A stretch of DNA of 64,000 nt from Streptomyces sp. ADI96-02 (lineage in GTDB: Bacteria; Actinomycetota; Actinomycetes; Streptomycetales; Streptomycetaceae): assembly GCF_003846185.1 (NCBI RefSeq), contig NZ_ML123034.1, positions 1,764,470 through 1,828,469 on the forward strand. Reading direction: 5' to 3'. A program made the position numbers and the translations under genes. A model generated the notes under the pieces. The model was given only the letters and a program-made list of their open reading frames with translations. It was not told the DNA's origin and did not search any database. This document shows, in pieces, positions 46,794 through 55,074 of the stretch; position 1 is the stretch's first letter; the number at the start of each line of letters is the position of its first letter.

Positions 46794-47456
46794 GTGACGC
46801 ACGGGCAGCGAACCGGCCCCCGGCCCGGACTGCGTGAACGCAAGAAACAGCGCACCCGCGACGCCCTCCTGCGCGCCGCCCTCGAATTGTTCACCACACA
46901 GGGGTACGAGCGGACCACCGTCGACGAGATCGTCGAGGCGGTGGACGTCTCCCAGCGCACCTTCTTCCGCTACTTCGCGAGCAAGGAGGAGACGACCTTC
47001 GCCGTGCAGGAGATGATCGAGTCCCGTTTCATCGACGAACTGCGGCGGCGGCCCGCGGCCGAGGCGCCTCTCGAAGCCATGCGCCAGGCGATGATGTCCG
47101 CCTGGGCCGGCATCGGCGAGACGTTGTCGGAGGTCGTCAGCATCGACCTCTACATACGGATGTACCAGATGGTCGAGTCCACCCCGGACCTGTTCGCCGC
47201 CCACCTCCAGCGCGGCGTGGCCATGGAGAACCAGGTCGTCGAGCTGATCGCGGAGCGCGAGGGCCTCGACGTGCGGACCGACCCCCGGCCGCGGGTGGCC
47301 GTCGCCGCGTTCTCCTCCGTGATCCGGGTGACCGGCCAGCTCTGGGGCCGGAGCCCGGACCCGAGCGTGGAATCGCTGCGCGGGCTCACCCAGGAGTACC
47401 TGGACCACCTCGTCCCGGCGCTCGCGAGCGACTGGCGGCGCGGCGAGGTGTCGTAG
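46794..47456 (+). CDS. TetR/AcrR-family transcriptional regulator
   Basis: This 220-residue regulator has an N-terminal HTH: REDRKKQRTRDALLRAALELF-type helix 1, TTVDEIVEAVDVSQRTFFRYFASKEE for helices 2-4. The C-terminal ligand domain is helical. It probably represses the divergent DHA2 pump and itself through the GACAGT palindromes. The GTG at 46794 has GAGGA 9 nt upstream. The ligand is unknown. Confidence 0.9.
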   Translation: MTHGQRTGPRPGLRERKKQRTRDALLRAALELFTTQGYERTTVDEIVEAVDVSQRTFFRYFASKEETTFAVQEMIESRFIDELRRRPAAEAPLEAMRQAMMSAWAGIGETLSEVVSIDLYIRMYQMVESTPDLFAAHLQRGVAMENQVVELIAEREGLDVRTDPRPRVAVAAFSSVIRVTGQLWGRSPDPSVESLRGLTQEYLDHLVPALASDWRRGEVS

Positions 47457-47509
47457 CTCTCGCCGCGCGCCCGCCGGGGATCGCGGGCGGGCCCTTAGGG
47501 TGTGGCGCA

Positions 47510-48718
47510 GTGACTTCCTTCGACCCCTCACCCACGTCGGCCGCATGGCGCGCGCTGCTCGCCGTCGCGGTGGTGTTCGTGATGCTGGCGACCACGGGCT
47601 GGTCCGCCGTCAGTCATCAGCGCTCCGACGAGCCCGGACAGCGGGCCCTCGCCTCCTGGGCACGGGATCGCGTTGCGGGCCACCCGCTGCCGGACGTCGA
47701 CGCTCCGGCCTACCGGCTGGCCCACTTCTTCGCCACGCTGACGTCCGACCGGCAGGCCGCGCTCGCGGACGAGTACCCGGCGATCGTGGGGAACCTCAAC
47801 GGCGCACCGGTCACGCTGCGCTACCGCGCCAACCGGTCGGCGCTCCAGCGGGCGGCAGCCGAGGAGAGACGGCGGCTGCGTGACACGGCGATCTCGGCGG
47901 CCGGGCGCGAGGAGGCGTCGCTCCGGCTGGAGCGGTTCCGGTCGATGCTCGCGGAAGGCCGCCAGATCCTGGCCTTCGATCCGTCCGGCAAGGGCCGCGC
48001 CGCCGAGGTGTTCGGGAACCTCGACCGGGCCTCCCGGGTCTCGGTGGTCGTGCCGGGCGTCGACACCCACCTGCTGACCCTGGAGCGCGAGGAGCGCGCG
48101 TACGCCGCCCCCATCGGGATGGCCGAATCCCTGTACCGGGCGGAGCGCTCGGCCTCCCCCGGCACCCGCACCGCCGTCATCGCCTGGGCCGACTACACGG
48201 CCCCGGCCGGTCTCGGCATGGACGCCGCGCTCGGCGGGCTCGCCGCCGACGGCGCCGTCCGGCTGAACGCGATGGTCGGCGCGCTGCCCGGCGCCTCGAC
48301 GGTCTCGCTGTTCTGCCACAGCTACGGCTCGGTGGTGTGCGGAGTCGCCGCGCGCCGGGTCTCGGACCGGGTGGCCGACATCGCGGTGGCGGGCAGCCCC
48401 GGGATGCGGGCGCGGAGCGCCGGGCAGTTGCGGACCGGGGCGCGGATCTGGGCCACGCGGGACCGGGACGACTGGATCGGGGACGTACCGCACCTGGAGG
48501 TCGGCGGCATCGGGCACGGGGCGGACCCGGTGAACCCCGACTTCGGCGCGCGGATCGTCTCGGCCTCCGGCGCGGCGGGGCACAGCGGCTATTTCCAACC
48601 CGGAGCCGAGAGCCTGGGCAACTTCGCCGCGATCGGCGTCGGGGCGTACGGATCGATCCGGTGTGCGACGGCCGACGGGGCCTGCCACAGCGGAATTTAC
48701 GGCGGGCAGGACGCCTGA
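47510..48718 (+). CDS. DUF1023 alpha/beta hydrolase, membrane-anchored (paralogue 1)
   Basis: This 402-residue protein has an N-terminal signal-anchor (WRALLAVAVVFVMLATTGW), a helical spacer and an alpha/beta hydrolase domain. The nucleophile elbow is FCHSYGSVVCG near residue 268. DRDDWIGDVPHL and GHSGYF probably supply the acid and His. The motif VVVPGVDTHLLTLER and AVIAWADYTAP are DUF1023 marks. The second copy at 52086 is about half identical by eye. The GTG at 47510 has no ribosome site, but TAGGGT ends 8 nt upstream, as expected for leaderless initiation. Substrate unknown. Confidence 0.82.
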   Translation: MTSFDPSPTSAAWRALLAVAVVFVMLATTGWSAVSHQRSDEPGQRALASWARDRVAGHPLPDVDAPAYRLAHFFATLTSDRQAALADEYPAIVGNLNGAPVTLRYRANRSALQRAAAEERRRLRDTAISAAGREEASLRLERFRSMLAEGRQILAFDPSGKGRAAEVFGNLDRASRVSVVVPGVDTHLLTLEREERAYAAPIGMAESLYRAERSASPGTRTAVIAWADYTAPAGLGMDAALGGLAADGAVRLNAMVGALPGASTVSLFCHSYGSVVCGVAARRVSDRVADIAVAGSPGMRARSAGQLRTGARIWATRDRDDWIGDVPHLEVGGIGHGADPVNPDFGARIVSASGAAGHSGYFQPGAESLGNFAAIGVGAYGSIRCATADGACHSGIYGGQDA

Positions 48719-48804
48719 CGCGCGTAGAGGCCCGCGCGGGACCGGTTCCGTGGGAATTGCTCCGAGGGGGGACGTGCGGGCCCGTGCCGCATACGATGTG
48801 GCAC

Positions 48805-49701
48805 ATGGGTGATGTGCTGGCCGGAATTCATGCCACCTGGGAGTTCGACACCGACTCCGTTCTCATCCGCTTCGAACGGGGCATCCGCACACCGAAGCTC
48901 CTGCAGAGTCTGCGGGAGCGCCGCATCCCGCATGCGGCGTTGTCGTCGGTGACGGTGGCCCCGGGCAAGCGGGACACGGTGGTCCTGCGTGCCGTGCCGA
49001 GACCGGGTGCCGACCCCGTGATGGAGGCTGCCGCGGGGCAGCTCAAGGAGGGGTGCGACCCGTATCGCCTGGTGCTTCCGGCGGACCGGGAGCTGCTCGC
49101 CGAGCACTGCGCGGACGAGTTGCGCGCCGCGCTGGGGCCGTCCGCCGACGAGCCCGCCGACCGCTTCCTGGTGACCGCCCCGGAGGCTCCGCTGCACTTC
49201 AAGGCGTACGACGGGCGGGCCGGCTTCGACGGCGAGCGGGTCTCCTTCCGGTGGTCCTGGACCGGGGCCTCCAGCGCCAAGTGGAAGGCCGGGGACCAGA
49301 CGTTCCGCGTCAGCGAACTGGCCGGAATCGAGTGGCGCTCGCCCGAGGCGCTGGACGGCTACCTGCGTCTGGTGCCGCGCACGGCGGCGGACACGGCGAC
49401 CGGAGCCGGGAGCGCGCCGAACCCGCCCACCGCCGCGGACAAGGATCCGGCAGCCGTCCTGTTCGGCCTCGGTTACGGGCCGGTGCACGAGTCGCTGCCC
49501 TTCGCCGCCGCCGTCCTGGAGTCCGTACGCCGCACCCAGAGCGCGTCGATCCCCTCGCAGCCCGTCCTGGTCGGCGCGGGGCGGCGGGACCCGGCGGACA
49601 TCGCCGAGCGGATACACCACCTGGGCGAGCTGCATCAGGCCGGACTGGTGACGGACGACGAGTTCAGCGCGAAGAAGGCGCAGCTGCTCGCGGAGCTGTA
49701 G
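48805..49701 (+). CDS. DUF4429-SHOCT protein
   Basis: This 298-residue protein starts GDVLAGIHATWEFDTDSVLIRFERG, which is the DUF4429 (PH-like) domain, repeated at about residues 130-200 (FKAYDGRAGFDGERVSFRWSW). It ends with a SHOCT oligomerisation motif, IHHLGELHQAGLVTDDEFSAKKAQLLAEL. Such proteins are thought to bind membranes or assemble; function unknown. The ATG at 48805 has TACGAT ending 7 nt before it, so it is another probable leaderless gene. Confidence 0.85.
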   Translation: MGDVLAGIHATWEFDTDSVLIRFERGIRTPKLLQSLRERRIPHAALSSVTVAPGKRDTVVLRAVPRPGADPVMEAAAGQLKEGCDPYRLVLPADRELLAEHCADELRAALGPSADEPADRFLVTAPEAPLHFKAYDGRAGFDGERVSFRWSWTGASSAKWKAGDQTFRVSELAGIEWRSPEALDGYLRLVPRTAADTATGAGSAPNPPTAADKDPAAVLFGLGYGPVHESLPFAAAVLESVRRTQSASIPSQPVLVGAGRRDPADIAERIHHLGELHQAGLVTDDEFSAKKAQLLAEL

Positions 49702-49755
49702 GACGGGGCCGCGCCCCTCGCCGAGCCGTCGGGCGGGCGGGCGGAGGCCACCCCC

Positions 49756-49765
49756 TACCGGGGTA
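49756..49765. promoter_or_regulatory. TACC-N2-GGTA operator upstream of the histidine kinase
   Basis: TACCGGGGTA is embedded in CCACCCCCTACC-GGGGTATG. It shares 12 identical left-flank bases and the palindrome with the site at 51973. It lies 73 bp before the kinase start. Confidence 0.5.
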
Positions 49766-49838
49766 TGAGGTGGCGGCGGACGGTCGGCCACCTCGGTATG
49801 ACGTATCGTCCGGCGCTGGTCCTTAGGCTGGGCGGGTC

Positions 49839-51191
49839 ATGTCCTCTCCCTCCCCAGGGCCCTCCGCCCCCTCCGACGGCCTGTTGAGCGCCGCCCGCCG
49901 CAATCTGCGCGAGCTGGCCCACGGGTTGTCCCATGCCTCTCGTCCGTCCACTCCGCTGCTGGCCGACGCGCCGAAGCGGTGGCAGCGGCTGCTTCCGTAC
50001 GCGGTGGTGCTGGCCCTCGCGGCGACGCTGATCCCGGTCACCATCACCGTCCTGACCACGCAGTACGAGGTTCCCGGCGCCCTGGCGGGGGCGCTGGGCG
50101 TGGCGCAGGCGGCCCCGCTGCTGATGCTGGCCCACCGGCCGCTCCAGGCGTGGTGGATCGTCTTCCCCGCCGATGTGGCGGGCGCGCTGGCGCTGTTGGC
50201 CCGGCCCGCCGCGCCGCACGACGTGTGGCCGTGGACGCCGCCCGTCATCGTCGGCCACCTCTTCCTGCTGCTGGCGCTCGGCCTGCGCGAGCGGCGGCGG
50301 ACCGTCATCGCGGTGTGGGTCGTGACCGGCCTCGGCGGGCTGCTGCTGCACCTGATCGCGCCGGACCGGGGCGGCGGCAGCGCGCTCCTGATCACGGTGC
50401 TCGGCGCGGTGGTGCTGGTCATCGGCGGCTCGGTCCGGGAGCGCGGCGAGGCGCGGCGGCTCCTCGCCGAGCAGGAGACCATCAGCGAGGAGGAGCGGGC
50501 GCGGCGCACGCTCCTGGAGGAGCGCACCCGGATCGCCCGCGAGCTGCACGACGTGGTCGCGCACCACATGTCGGTGATCACCGTGCAGGCGGACTCCGCC
50601 CCGTACCGGATCAGTGGTCTTCCCGAGGCGGCACGGGAGGAGTTCGCGTCGATCGCGGCGGCGGCGCGGGAGTCGCTGGGCGAGATGCGGCGGCTGCTGT
50701 CGGTGCTGCGCAGCGACGGCGGCGCGGGCGAGCGCGCGCCGCAGCCCGGTCTCGACCGGCTCCAGCAGCTCGTCGAGGCGACCGTACGGGCCGGGCTGCC
50801 CGCCGAGTTGGCCCTCTCCGCCGAACTGGGCGACGTGCCGCCCGCGGTGGACCTGTCGGCGTACCGGATCGTGCAGGAGGCGCTGGCCAACGTGGTGCGG
50901 CACGCGCCGGGGGCCCCGACCCGGGTCTCGGTCAGCGGGGTCGGCGGGCAGCTGACGGTGCTGGTCGTCAACGGCCCCGCTACCGGGGCCGGTCCGCCGC
51001 TGGAGACCAGCGGCACCGGGCACGGGCTGGTCGGGATGCGTGAACGCGTACGGTTGACCGGCGGCACGCTCGACACGGGGCCGCTGCCCGACGGCGGATT
51101 CCGGGTGGCCGCCCGGATGCCGCTGCCGCCGGCCGCCGCACCCGCCGCGCCGACCGCGCCCGCCGCCCGTCCGAGTCCGGAGGACCTGTGA
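49839..51191 (+). CDS. NarL/DesK-type sensor histidine kinase
   Basis: This 450-residue kinase has four to five membrane helices (residues 50-205), a short coiled linker, and the HisKA_3 dimer motif with the phospho-acceptor in TRIARELHDVVAHHMSVI. The ATPase domain shows YRIVQEALANVVRHAPGAPTRV (N box) and GTGHGLVGMRERVRLTGG (G box). It autophosphorylates and passes phosphate to the overlapping response regulator. The C-terminus is Pro/Ala-rich. The stop overlaps the next start. The TAGGCT at 49824 is 9 nt upstream of the ATG, again a leaderless pattern. Confidence 0.93.
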   Translation: MSSPSPGPSAPSDGLLSAARRNLRELAHGLSHASRPSTPLLADAPKRWQRLLPYAVVLALAATLIPVTITVLTTQYEVPGALAGALGVAQAAPLLMLAHRPLQAWWIVFPADVAGALALLARPAAPHDVWPWTPPVIVGHLFLLLALGLRERRRTVIAVWVVTGLGGLLLHLIAPDRGGGSALLITVLGAVVLVIGGSVRERGEARRLLAEQETISEEERARRTLLEERTRIARELHDVVAHHMSVITVQADSAPYRISGLPEAAREEFASIAAAARESLGEMRRLLSVLRSDGGAGERAPQPGLDRLQQLVEATVRAGLPAELALSAELGDVPPAVDLSAYRIVQEALANVVRHAPGAPTRVSVSGVGGQLTVLVVNGPATGAGPPLETSGTGHGLVGMRERVRLTGGTLDTGPLPDGGFRVAARMPLPPAAAPAAPTAPAARPSPEDL

Positions 51192-51880
51192 CCATCCGTG
51201 TGATCATCGTCGACGACCAGGCCATGGTGCGCGCCGGGTTCGCGGCCCTGCTGTCGGCGCAGAGCGACGTCGACGTGGTGGGCGAGGCGGCGGACGGCCG
51301 GGCGGGCGTCGAGGTGAGCCGCCGGCTCCACCCGGACGTCGTCCTGATGGACGTGCGGATGCCGGAGATGGACGGACTGGCCGCCGCCCGCGAACTGTTG
51401 CACCCGCCGGTGGGCGTGGCGCACCGGCCGAAGGTGCTGATGCTCACGACGTTCGACGTGGACGACTACGTGTACGAGGCGCTGCGCGCCGGGGCGTCGG
51501 GCTTCCTGTTGAAGGACGCCCCGCCCGCGGATCTGATCGCGGCCGTACGCGTGGTGGCGGCGGGCGACGCGCTGCTGGCCCCGTCGGTGACGCGACGCCT
51601 GATCGCGGACTTCGCCGCCCGGCGCCCGTCGGGTGCGGCGCGCGGCGGGCAGGCCCTGCGGCTGAACGGCCTGACCCCGCGCGAGACGGAGGTGTTGGAG
51701 CTGATCGCGCGCGGGCTGTCGAACCAGGAGATCGCCGGGCGGCTGGTGCTGGCGGAGCAGACCGTGAAGACCCATATCGGGCGGGTGCTGGCCAAGTTGG
51801 ACCTGCGCGACCGGGCGCAGGCGGTGATCTTCGCGTACGAGTCGGGGCTGGTGGCTCCGGGGGACGCGGGGGCCCGCTGA
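51188..51880 (+). CDS. LuxR/NarL-family response regulator
   Basis: This 230-residue regulator has a receiver domain with IIVDDQAMVRAGF, phospho-acceptor Asp in VVLMDVRMPEMDG and the Lys in SGFLLKDAPPADL. The C-terminal LuxR HTH reads LTPRETEVLELIARGLSNQEIAGRLVLAEQTVKTHIGRVLAKL. It starts at GTG 51188, overlapping the kinase stop (GTGA). It probably binds the TACC-N2-GGTA sites upstream of its own operon and of the hydrolase operon. Confidence 0.95.
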   Translation: MTIRVIIVDDQAMVRAGFAALLSAQSDVDVVGEAADGRAGVEVSRRLHPDVVLMDVRMPEMDGLAAARELLHPPVGVAHRPKVLMLTTFDVDDYVYEALRAGASGFLLKDAPPADLIAAVRVVAAGDALLAPSVTRRLIADFAARRPSGAARGGQALRLNGLTPRETEVLELIARGLSNQEIAGRLVLAEQTVKTHIGRVLAKLDLRDRAQAVIFAYESGLVAPGDAGAR

Positions 51881-51910
51881 CGGCGGGGCCCGCTGACGCC
51901 GGGGCCTGGA

Positions 51911-51950
51911 CCGCCCCGGCACGCCCTGGGCCGCCCCGGCACGCCCTGGG
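51911..51950. repeat. 20-bp tandem duplication
   Basis: ccgccccggcacgccctggg occurs twice in perfect tandem after the response regulator stop, followed by a partial third copy. No function seen. Confidence 0.65.
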
Positions 51951-51972
51951 CCGCCCGCCCTGGCCCACCCCC

Positions 51973-51982
51973 TACCCCGGTA
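51973..51982. promoter_or_regulatory. TACC-N2-GGTA operator upstream of the hydrolase operon
   Basis: TACCCCGGTA within CCACCCCCTACCCCGGTAGC is the partner of the site at 49756. It lies 103 bp before the DUF1023 gene start at 52086 and is a likely target of the neighbouring response regulator. Confidence 0.5.
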
Positions 51983-52085
51983 GCACCTCGCGGTTGGCTC
52001 CCCGGTGTGACGCCGCGCCACCCGCTCTCTTCCTACCTTCCTCTCCGTCGCACCGGCCGGTGCGACGGCCGAGAGGGAGGGAACG

Positions 52086-53177
52086 ATGCGCCGATACGCG
52101 CGCACACTACTCGCCGCGGCCCTGGCCACCACCATCGTGGCGGGGACGGCGGGCTGGGTCTCCGGGGCGGCGCAGACGGCCCTGACCGGGCCGCCGCCGG
52201 GCAGCGGCGCGTGGCGGGCGGACCGGGCGCTCGGTACGGAGCTGCCCGATCCCGAGCGGACCTCGCCCGCCGAAGTGGCCTCCTTCTTCTCCGGGTTGAG
52301 CGCCGGTGAGCGGCAACTCCTCGTGGTACGGCACCCGTCCGTCGTCGGCAACCTGGACGGCGTCCCCGTCGAGCTGCGCTACCGCGCCAACTCCCTGGCG
52401 CTCGCGGCCGTTCGCGACGACGCCCGCTACCGGACGCTGGCCGCACCCGGGCGGCAGATCCTCGCGTTCGACCCGCGCGGGCGCGGTCAGGTGGTGGAGG
52501 TCTTCGGGGACCTGCGCTCGGCGCGCCGCGTCTCGGTGGTGGTGCCCGGTTCCGACGTCGACGCCGGGACCTTCGACCGGACCGACGATGTGCACGGCAC
52601 GCCCGCCGGGATGGCGCGGGCGCTCCACGCGCAGGCCGGTGCCGACAGCGCCGTCATCGCCTGGGCCGGGTACACGACACCCGTCGGGGTCGGCATCGAC
52701 GCGGCGACCGGCGGGCTGGCGAGCGCGGGGGCCGAGCGGCTGGCCCGCTTCACGGCGGGGCTGGCGGCCGACGGGCTGCCCGGACCGGCCGTGTTCTGCC
52801 ACAGCTACGGTTCCGTCGTGTGCGGCCTGGCGGCACACCGGCTGTCCGCCACCGATCTGGTGGTCCTCGGCTCGCCCGGCATGCGGGCCGACGACGTCTC
52901 GGCGCTGCGCACCTCGGCGCGGGTGTGGGCGGCGAAGGACGCCACCGACTGGATCGACGACGTGCCGAGCCTGCGCTTCGCCGGTCTCGGGCACGGCGTC
53001 GATCCCACCGACCCGGCGTTCGGCGCGCGCCGGATACCGGCCGCCGACGCGCGCGGCCACACCGGCTACTTCGTCCCCGGTACGGATTCGCTGCGCGCCT
53101 TCGCCGCCATCGCCGCCGGGCGCCCCGGCCCCTCGTCGGAGCCGCGATCCGCCGGTTCACCGGAGGCGGCCCGGTGA
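52086..53177 (+). CDS. DUF1023 alpha/beta hydrolase, secreted (paralogue 2)
   Basis: This 363-residue protein parallels the product at 47510. It has an N-terminal signal or anchor (TLLAAALATTIVAGTAGWVSGAA), PSVVGNLDGVPVELRYRANSLAL, ILAFDPRGRGQVVEVFGDLRSARRVSVVVPGSD and the nucleophile elbow FCHSYGSVVCGLA. DATDWIDDVPSL and GHTGYF complete the presumed triad. GGGAGGGAACG precedes the ATG. Its stop overlaps the acyltransferase start, and its promoter region carries the regulator palindrome. It may cleave a lipid or peptide outside the membrane. Confidence 0.83.
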   Translation: MRRYARTLLAAALATTIVAGTAGWVSGAAQTALTGPPPGSGAWRADRALGTELPDPERTSPAEVASFFSGLSAGERQLLVVRHPSVVGNLDGVPVELRYRANSLALAAVRDDARYRTLAAPGRQILAFDPRGRGQVVEVFGDLRSARRVSVVVPGSDVDAGTFDRTDDVHGTPAGMARALHAQAGADSAVIAWAGYTTPVGVGIDAATGGLASAGAERLARFTAGLAADGLPGPAVFCHSYGSVVCGLAAHRLSATDLVVLGSPGMRADDVSALRTSARVWAAKDATDWIDDVPSLRFAGLGHGVDPTDPAFGARRIPAADARGHTGYFVPGTDSLRAFAAIAAGRPGPSSEPRSAGSPEAAR

Positions 53178-54388
53178 ACGCCCGTGCGCGCCGGGCGGCG
53201 GCCCGGCTGGAGGCGGCCACCCCGGACCACCGCGACCGCGCGATCGACGGGCTGCGGGCCCTGGCACTGCTCGCCGTGCCCGCCGGGCACTGGATGCTCG
53301 GCGGGTTCCGGCTGGACGCGGACGGTCTGCACAACGCGAGTCCGCTCGCGGCGTTCGGCGGGCTCGCCCCGCTGAGCTGGGTGCTCCAGATGCTGGGGAT
53401 CTTCTTCCTGGTCGGCGGGTACGCCTCGGCGCTGTCCTACCGGCGGCACGGTTCACCACCCGACGCCTGGCTGCGCGGCCGGCTGGCCCGGCTCGGCCGG
53501 CCGGTGCTCGGCGTGACGGCCGTGTGGGCGGTGCTGCTCCTGGCGCTGGCCCGGCTCGGCGTGCCCGGCGACACCTTGCGCACGGCGTCGACGCTGGTGA
53601 TCCAGCCGCTCTGGTTCGTCGGGGTGTACGCGGTCGTCACGGCTCTCACCCCGGTCTGCCTGCTTCTGGCACGGAAGTGGGGCGGGTGGGCGGCACTGCC
53701 GCTGCTCGGGGCGGTCGCGGCGGTGGACTTCCTGCGGTACGGGCCGTTCGCCGAGGCGATGCCGTCGTGGCTGGGCGTGCTGAACATCCTGCCGGGCTGG
53801 CTCTTCGCCTACCAGGTCGGAGTGTCGTGGGGCGAGGGGCGGATCGGGCGGCGCGGGGCGCGGCTGCTGCTCGTGGGCGGCGGCGTCCTGTTCGCGGTCC
53901 TGCTGCTGGTCTTCCACTACCCGGCGTCCGTGGTCGGGGTGCCGGGTGAGGCCCGGACCAACTCGCATCCGCCGTCGCTGCTGGTGGTGGGGCTGGCCGC
54001 CACGCAGAGCGGGGCGGCGGTCCTGCTGCGGGACCGGCTCGGCCGGCTGCTGCGCAGGCCGTTGCTGTGGGCCCCGGTCGTGGTGGTCAACCGGTGCGCG
54101 ATGACGATCCTGTGCTGGCACCAGAGCGCGATGCTGGCCGCCGCCGTACCGGCGTCGATGGCCGGTACGGCGGTCTCGGGGCTGACGACCGGGCCGGACA
54201 CGGCGCTCTGGATCGTCGCCCGGACGGCGTGGCTGCCGGTCTTCGCCGGGCTGCTGGTGCTGCTCGTCCGGTGCGCGCGGCGCTTCGAGTCGCCCTGGAC
54301 GGCGGGCACCCGTGCCGCGAACGCCCGCCGGGTGCTGGCCGGGCTGCTCGCGGCGGGGTTCGCGGTGTTCGCGCTGGGGCTTGCGTGA
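53174..54388 (+). CDS. Acyltransferase-3-family membrane protein
   Basis: This 404-residue protein has about ten membrane helices and the acyltransferase_3 opening RDRAIDGLRALALLAVPAGHWMLGG with the active-site His. Later segments include LGIFFLVGGYASALSYRR, LWFVGVYAVVTALTP and WLGVLNILPGWLFAYQVG. It probably transfers an acyl group to a cell-surface sugar or lipid. The GTG at 53174 overlaps the hydrolase stop (GTGA), so hydrolase and acyltransferase are coupled and may act on the same surface acyl group. The long frame to its left is a shadow of the hydrolase. Confidence 0.83.
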   Translation: MNARARRAAARLEAATPDHRDRAIDGLRALALLAVPAGHWMLGGFRLDADGLHNASPLAAFGGLAPLSWVLQMLGIFFLVGGYASALSYRRHGSPPDAWLRGRLARLGRPVLGVTAVWAVLLLALARLGVPGDTLRTASTLVIQPLWFVGVYAVVTALTPVCLLLARKWGGWAALPLLGAVAAVDFLRYGPFAEAMPSWLGVLNILPGWLFAYQVGVSWGEGRIGRRGARLLLVGGGVLFAVLLLVFHYPASVVGVPGEARTNSHPPSLLVVGLAATQSGAAVLLRDRLGRLLRRPLLWAPVVVVNRCAMTILCWHQSAMLAAAVPASMAGTAVSGLTTGPDTALWIVARTAWLPVFAGLLVLLVRCARRFESPWTAGTRAANARRVLAGLLAAGFAVFALGLA

Positions 54389-54426
54389 GGGGCCCTGGGT
54401 GAGGGGCGGCACCGGTCGGGCCCGGT

Positions 54427-55074
54427 TCACGACGGCCGTACGGGCGGCCTCCGCGACCAGGCCCCCAGCCCGCCGCGCCCGGCCGCCCGGATACGCCACC
54501 GGGTCGCCGCGACGGCGGTGCTTCCCACGGCGAGGGAGGCGGCGGCGATGGTCCAGCCGAGGCCGTCGGCGGCGGAACTCTCGGTCCAGTTCCACCGGTT
54601 CGGGCCGAACCAGACCAGAGGGAAGGCGGAGGCCAGCGGCAGGATCCAGCCGTGCTGCGGCCCGAACAGCCGGACGGACAGCAGGGCGAGGCCGAGCCAG
54701 ACCAGCAGGGAGCGGACGTACACGAGACCGGCGTCGAGTCCCACCGCCAGTGATTCGGTCGCGAACGAGAGCGCACAGGCCGTCAGCGACAGCAGGACGA
54801 GGTGGGCGACGGCGACACGGTGGGCCCGGGACGCGGCGGCTTCCTCGTGGGCCGCCATCGCCCCGCCGAACACGGCCGTGAGGAAGACGGCGGACATCAG
54901 GGGCAGTTCCTGGCGGTACGGAATCCCCTCCGTCGTCCCGGCGCTCCCGAACGAGGGCAGGGGGATGCGGGTCCCGCCGAACAGGGCCGACAGGACCGCC
55001 ACGGCCGAGACGCCGATCAGGATCGCCGTGGTCCGGTGAACCCGTGCGTACAGCAGGAGATCAGCCGTTCGCAT
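54427..55074 (-). CDS. Membrane protein of the ABC operon
   Basis: This 215-residue protein has six membrane helices, including RTTAILIGVSAVAVLSALFGG, MSAVFLTAVFGGAMAAHEEAAA (a permease-like cytosolic loop), RVAVAHLVLLSLTACALSFATES and a C-terminal WTIAAASLAVGSTAVAATRW. It overlaps the upstream membrane gene by 14 bp. It resembles small permease subunits of ABC-2-type exporters; a role as the second permease half is likely. No family recognised by name. Confidence 0.65.
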   Translation of the reverse strand: MRTADLLLYARVHRTTAILIGVSAVAVLSALFGGTRIPLPSFGSAGTTEGIPYRQELPLMSAVFLTAVFGGAMAAHEEAAASRAHRVAVAHLVLLSLTACALSFATESLAVGLDAGLVYVRSLLVWLGLALLSVRLFGPQHGWILPLASAFPLVWFGPNRWNWTESSAADGLGWTIAAASLAVGSTAVAATRWRIRAAGRGGLGAWSRRPPVRPS

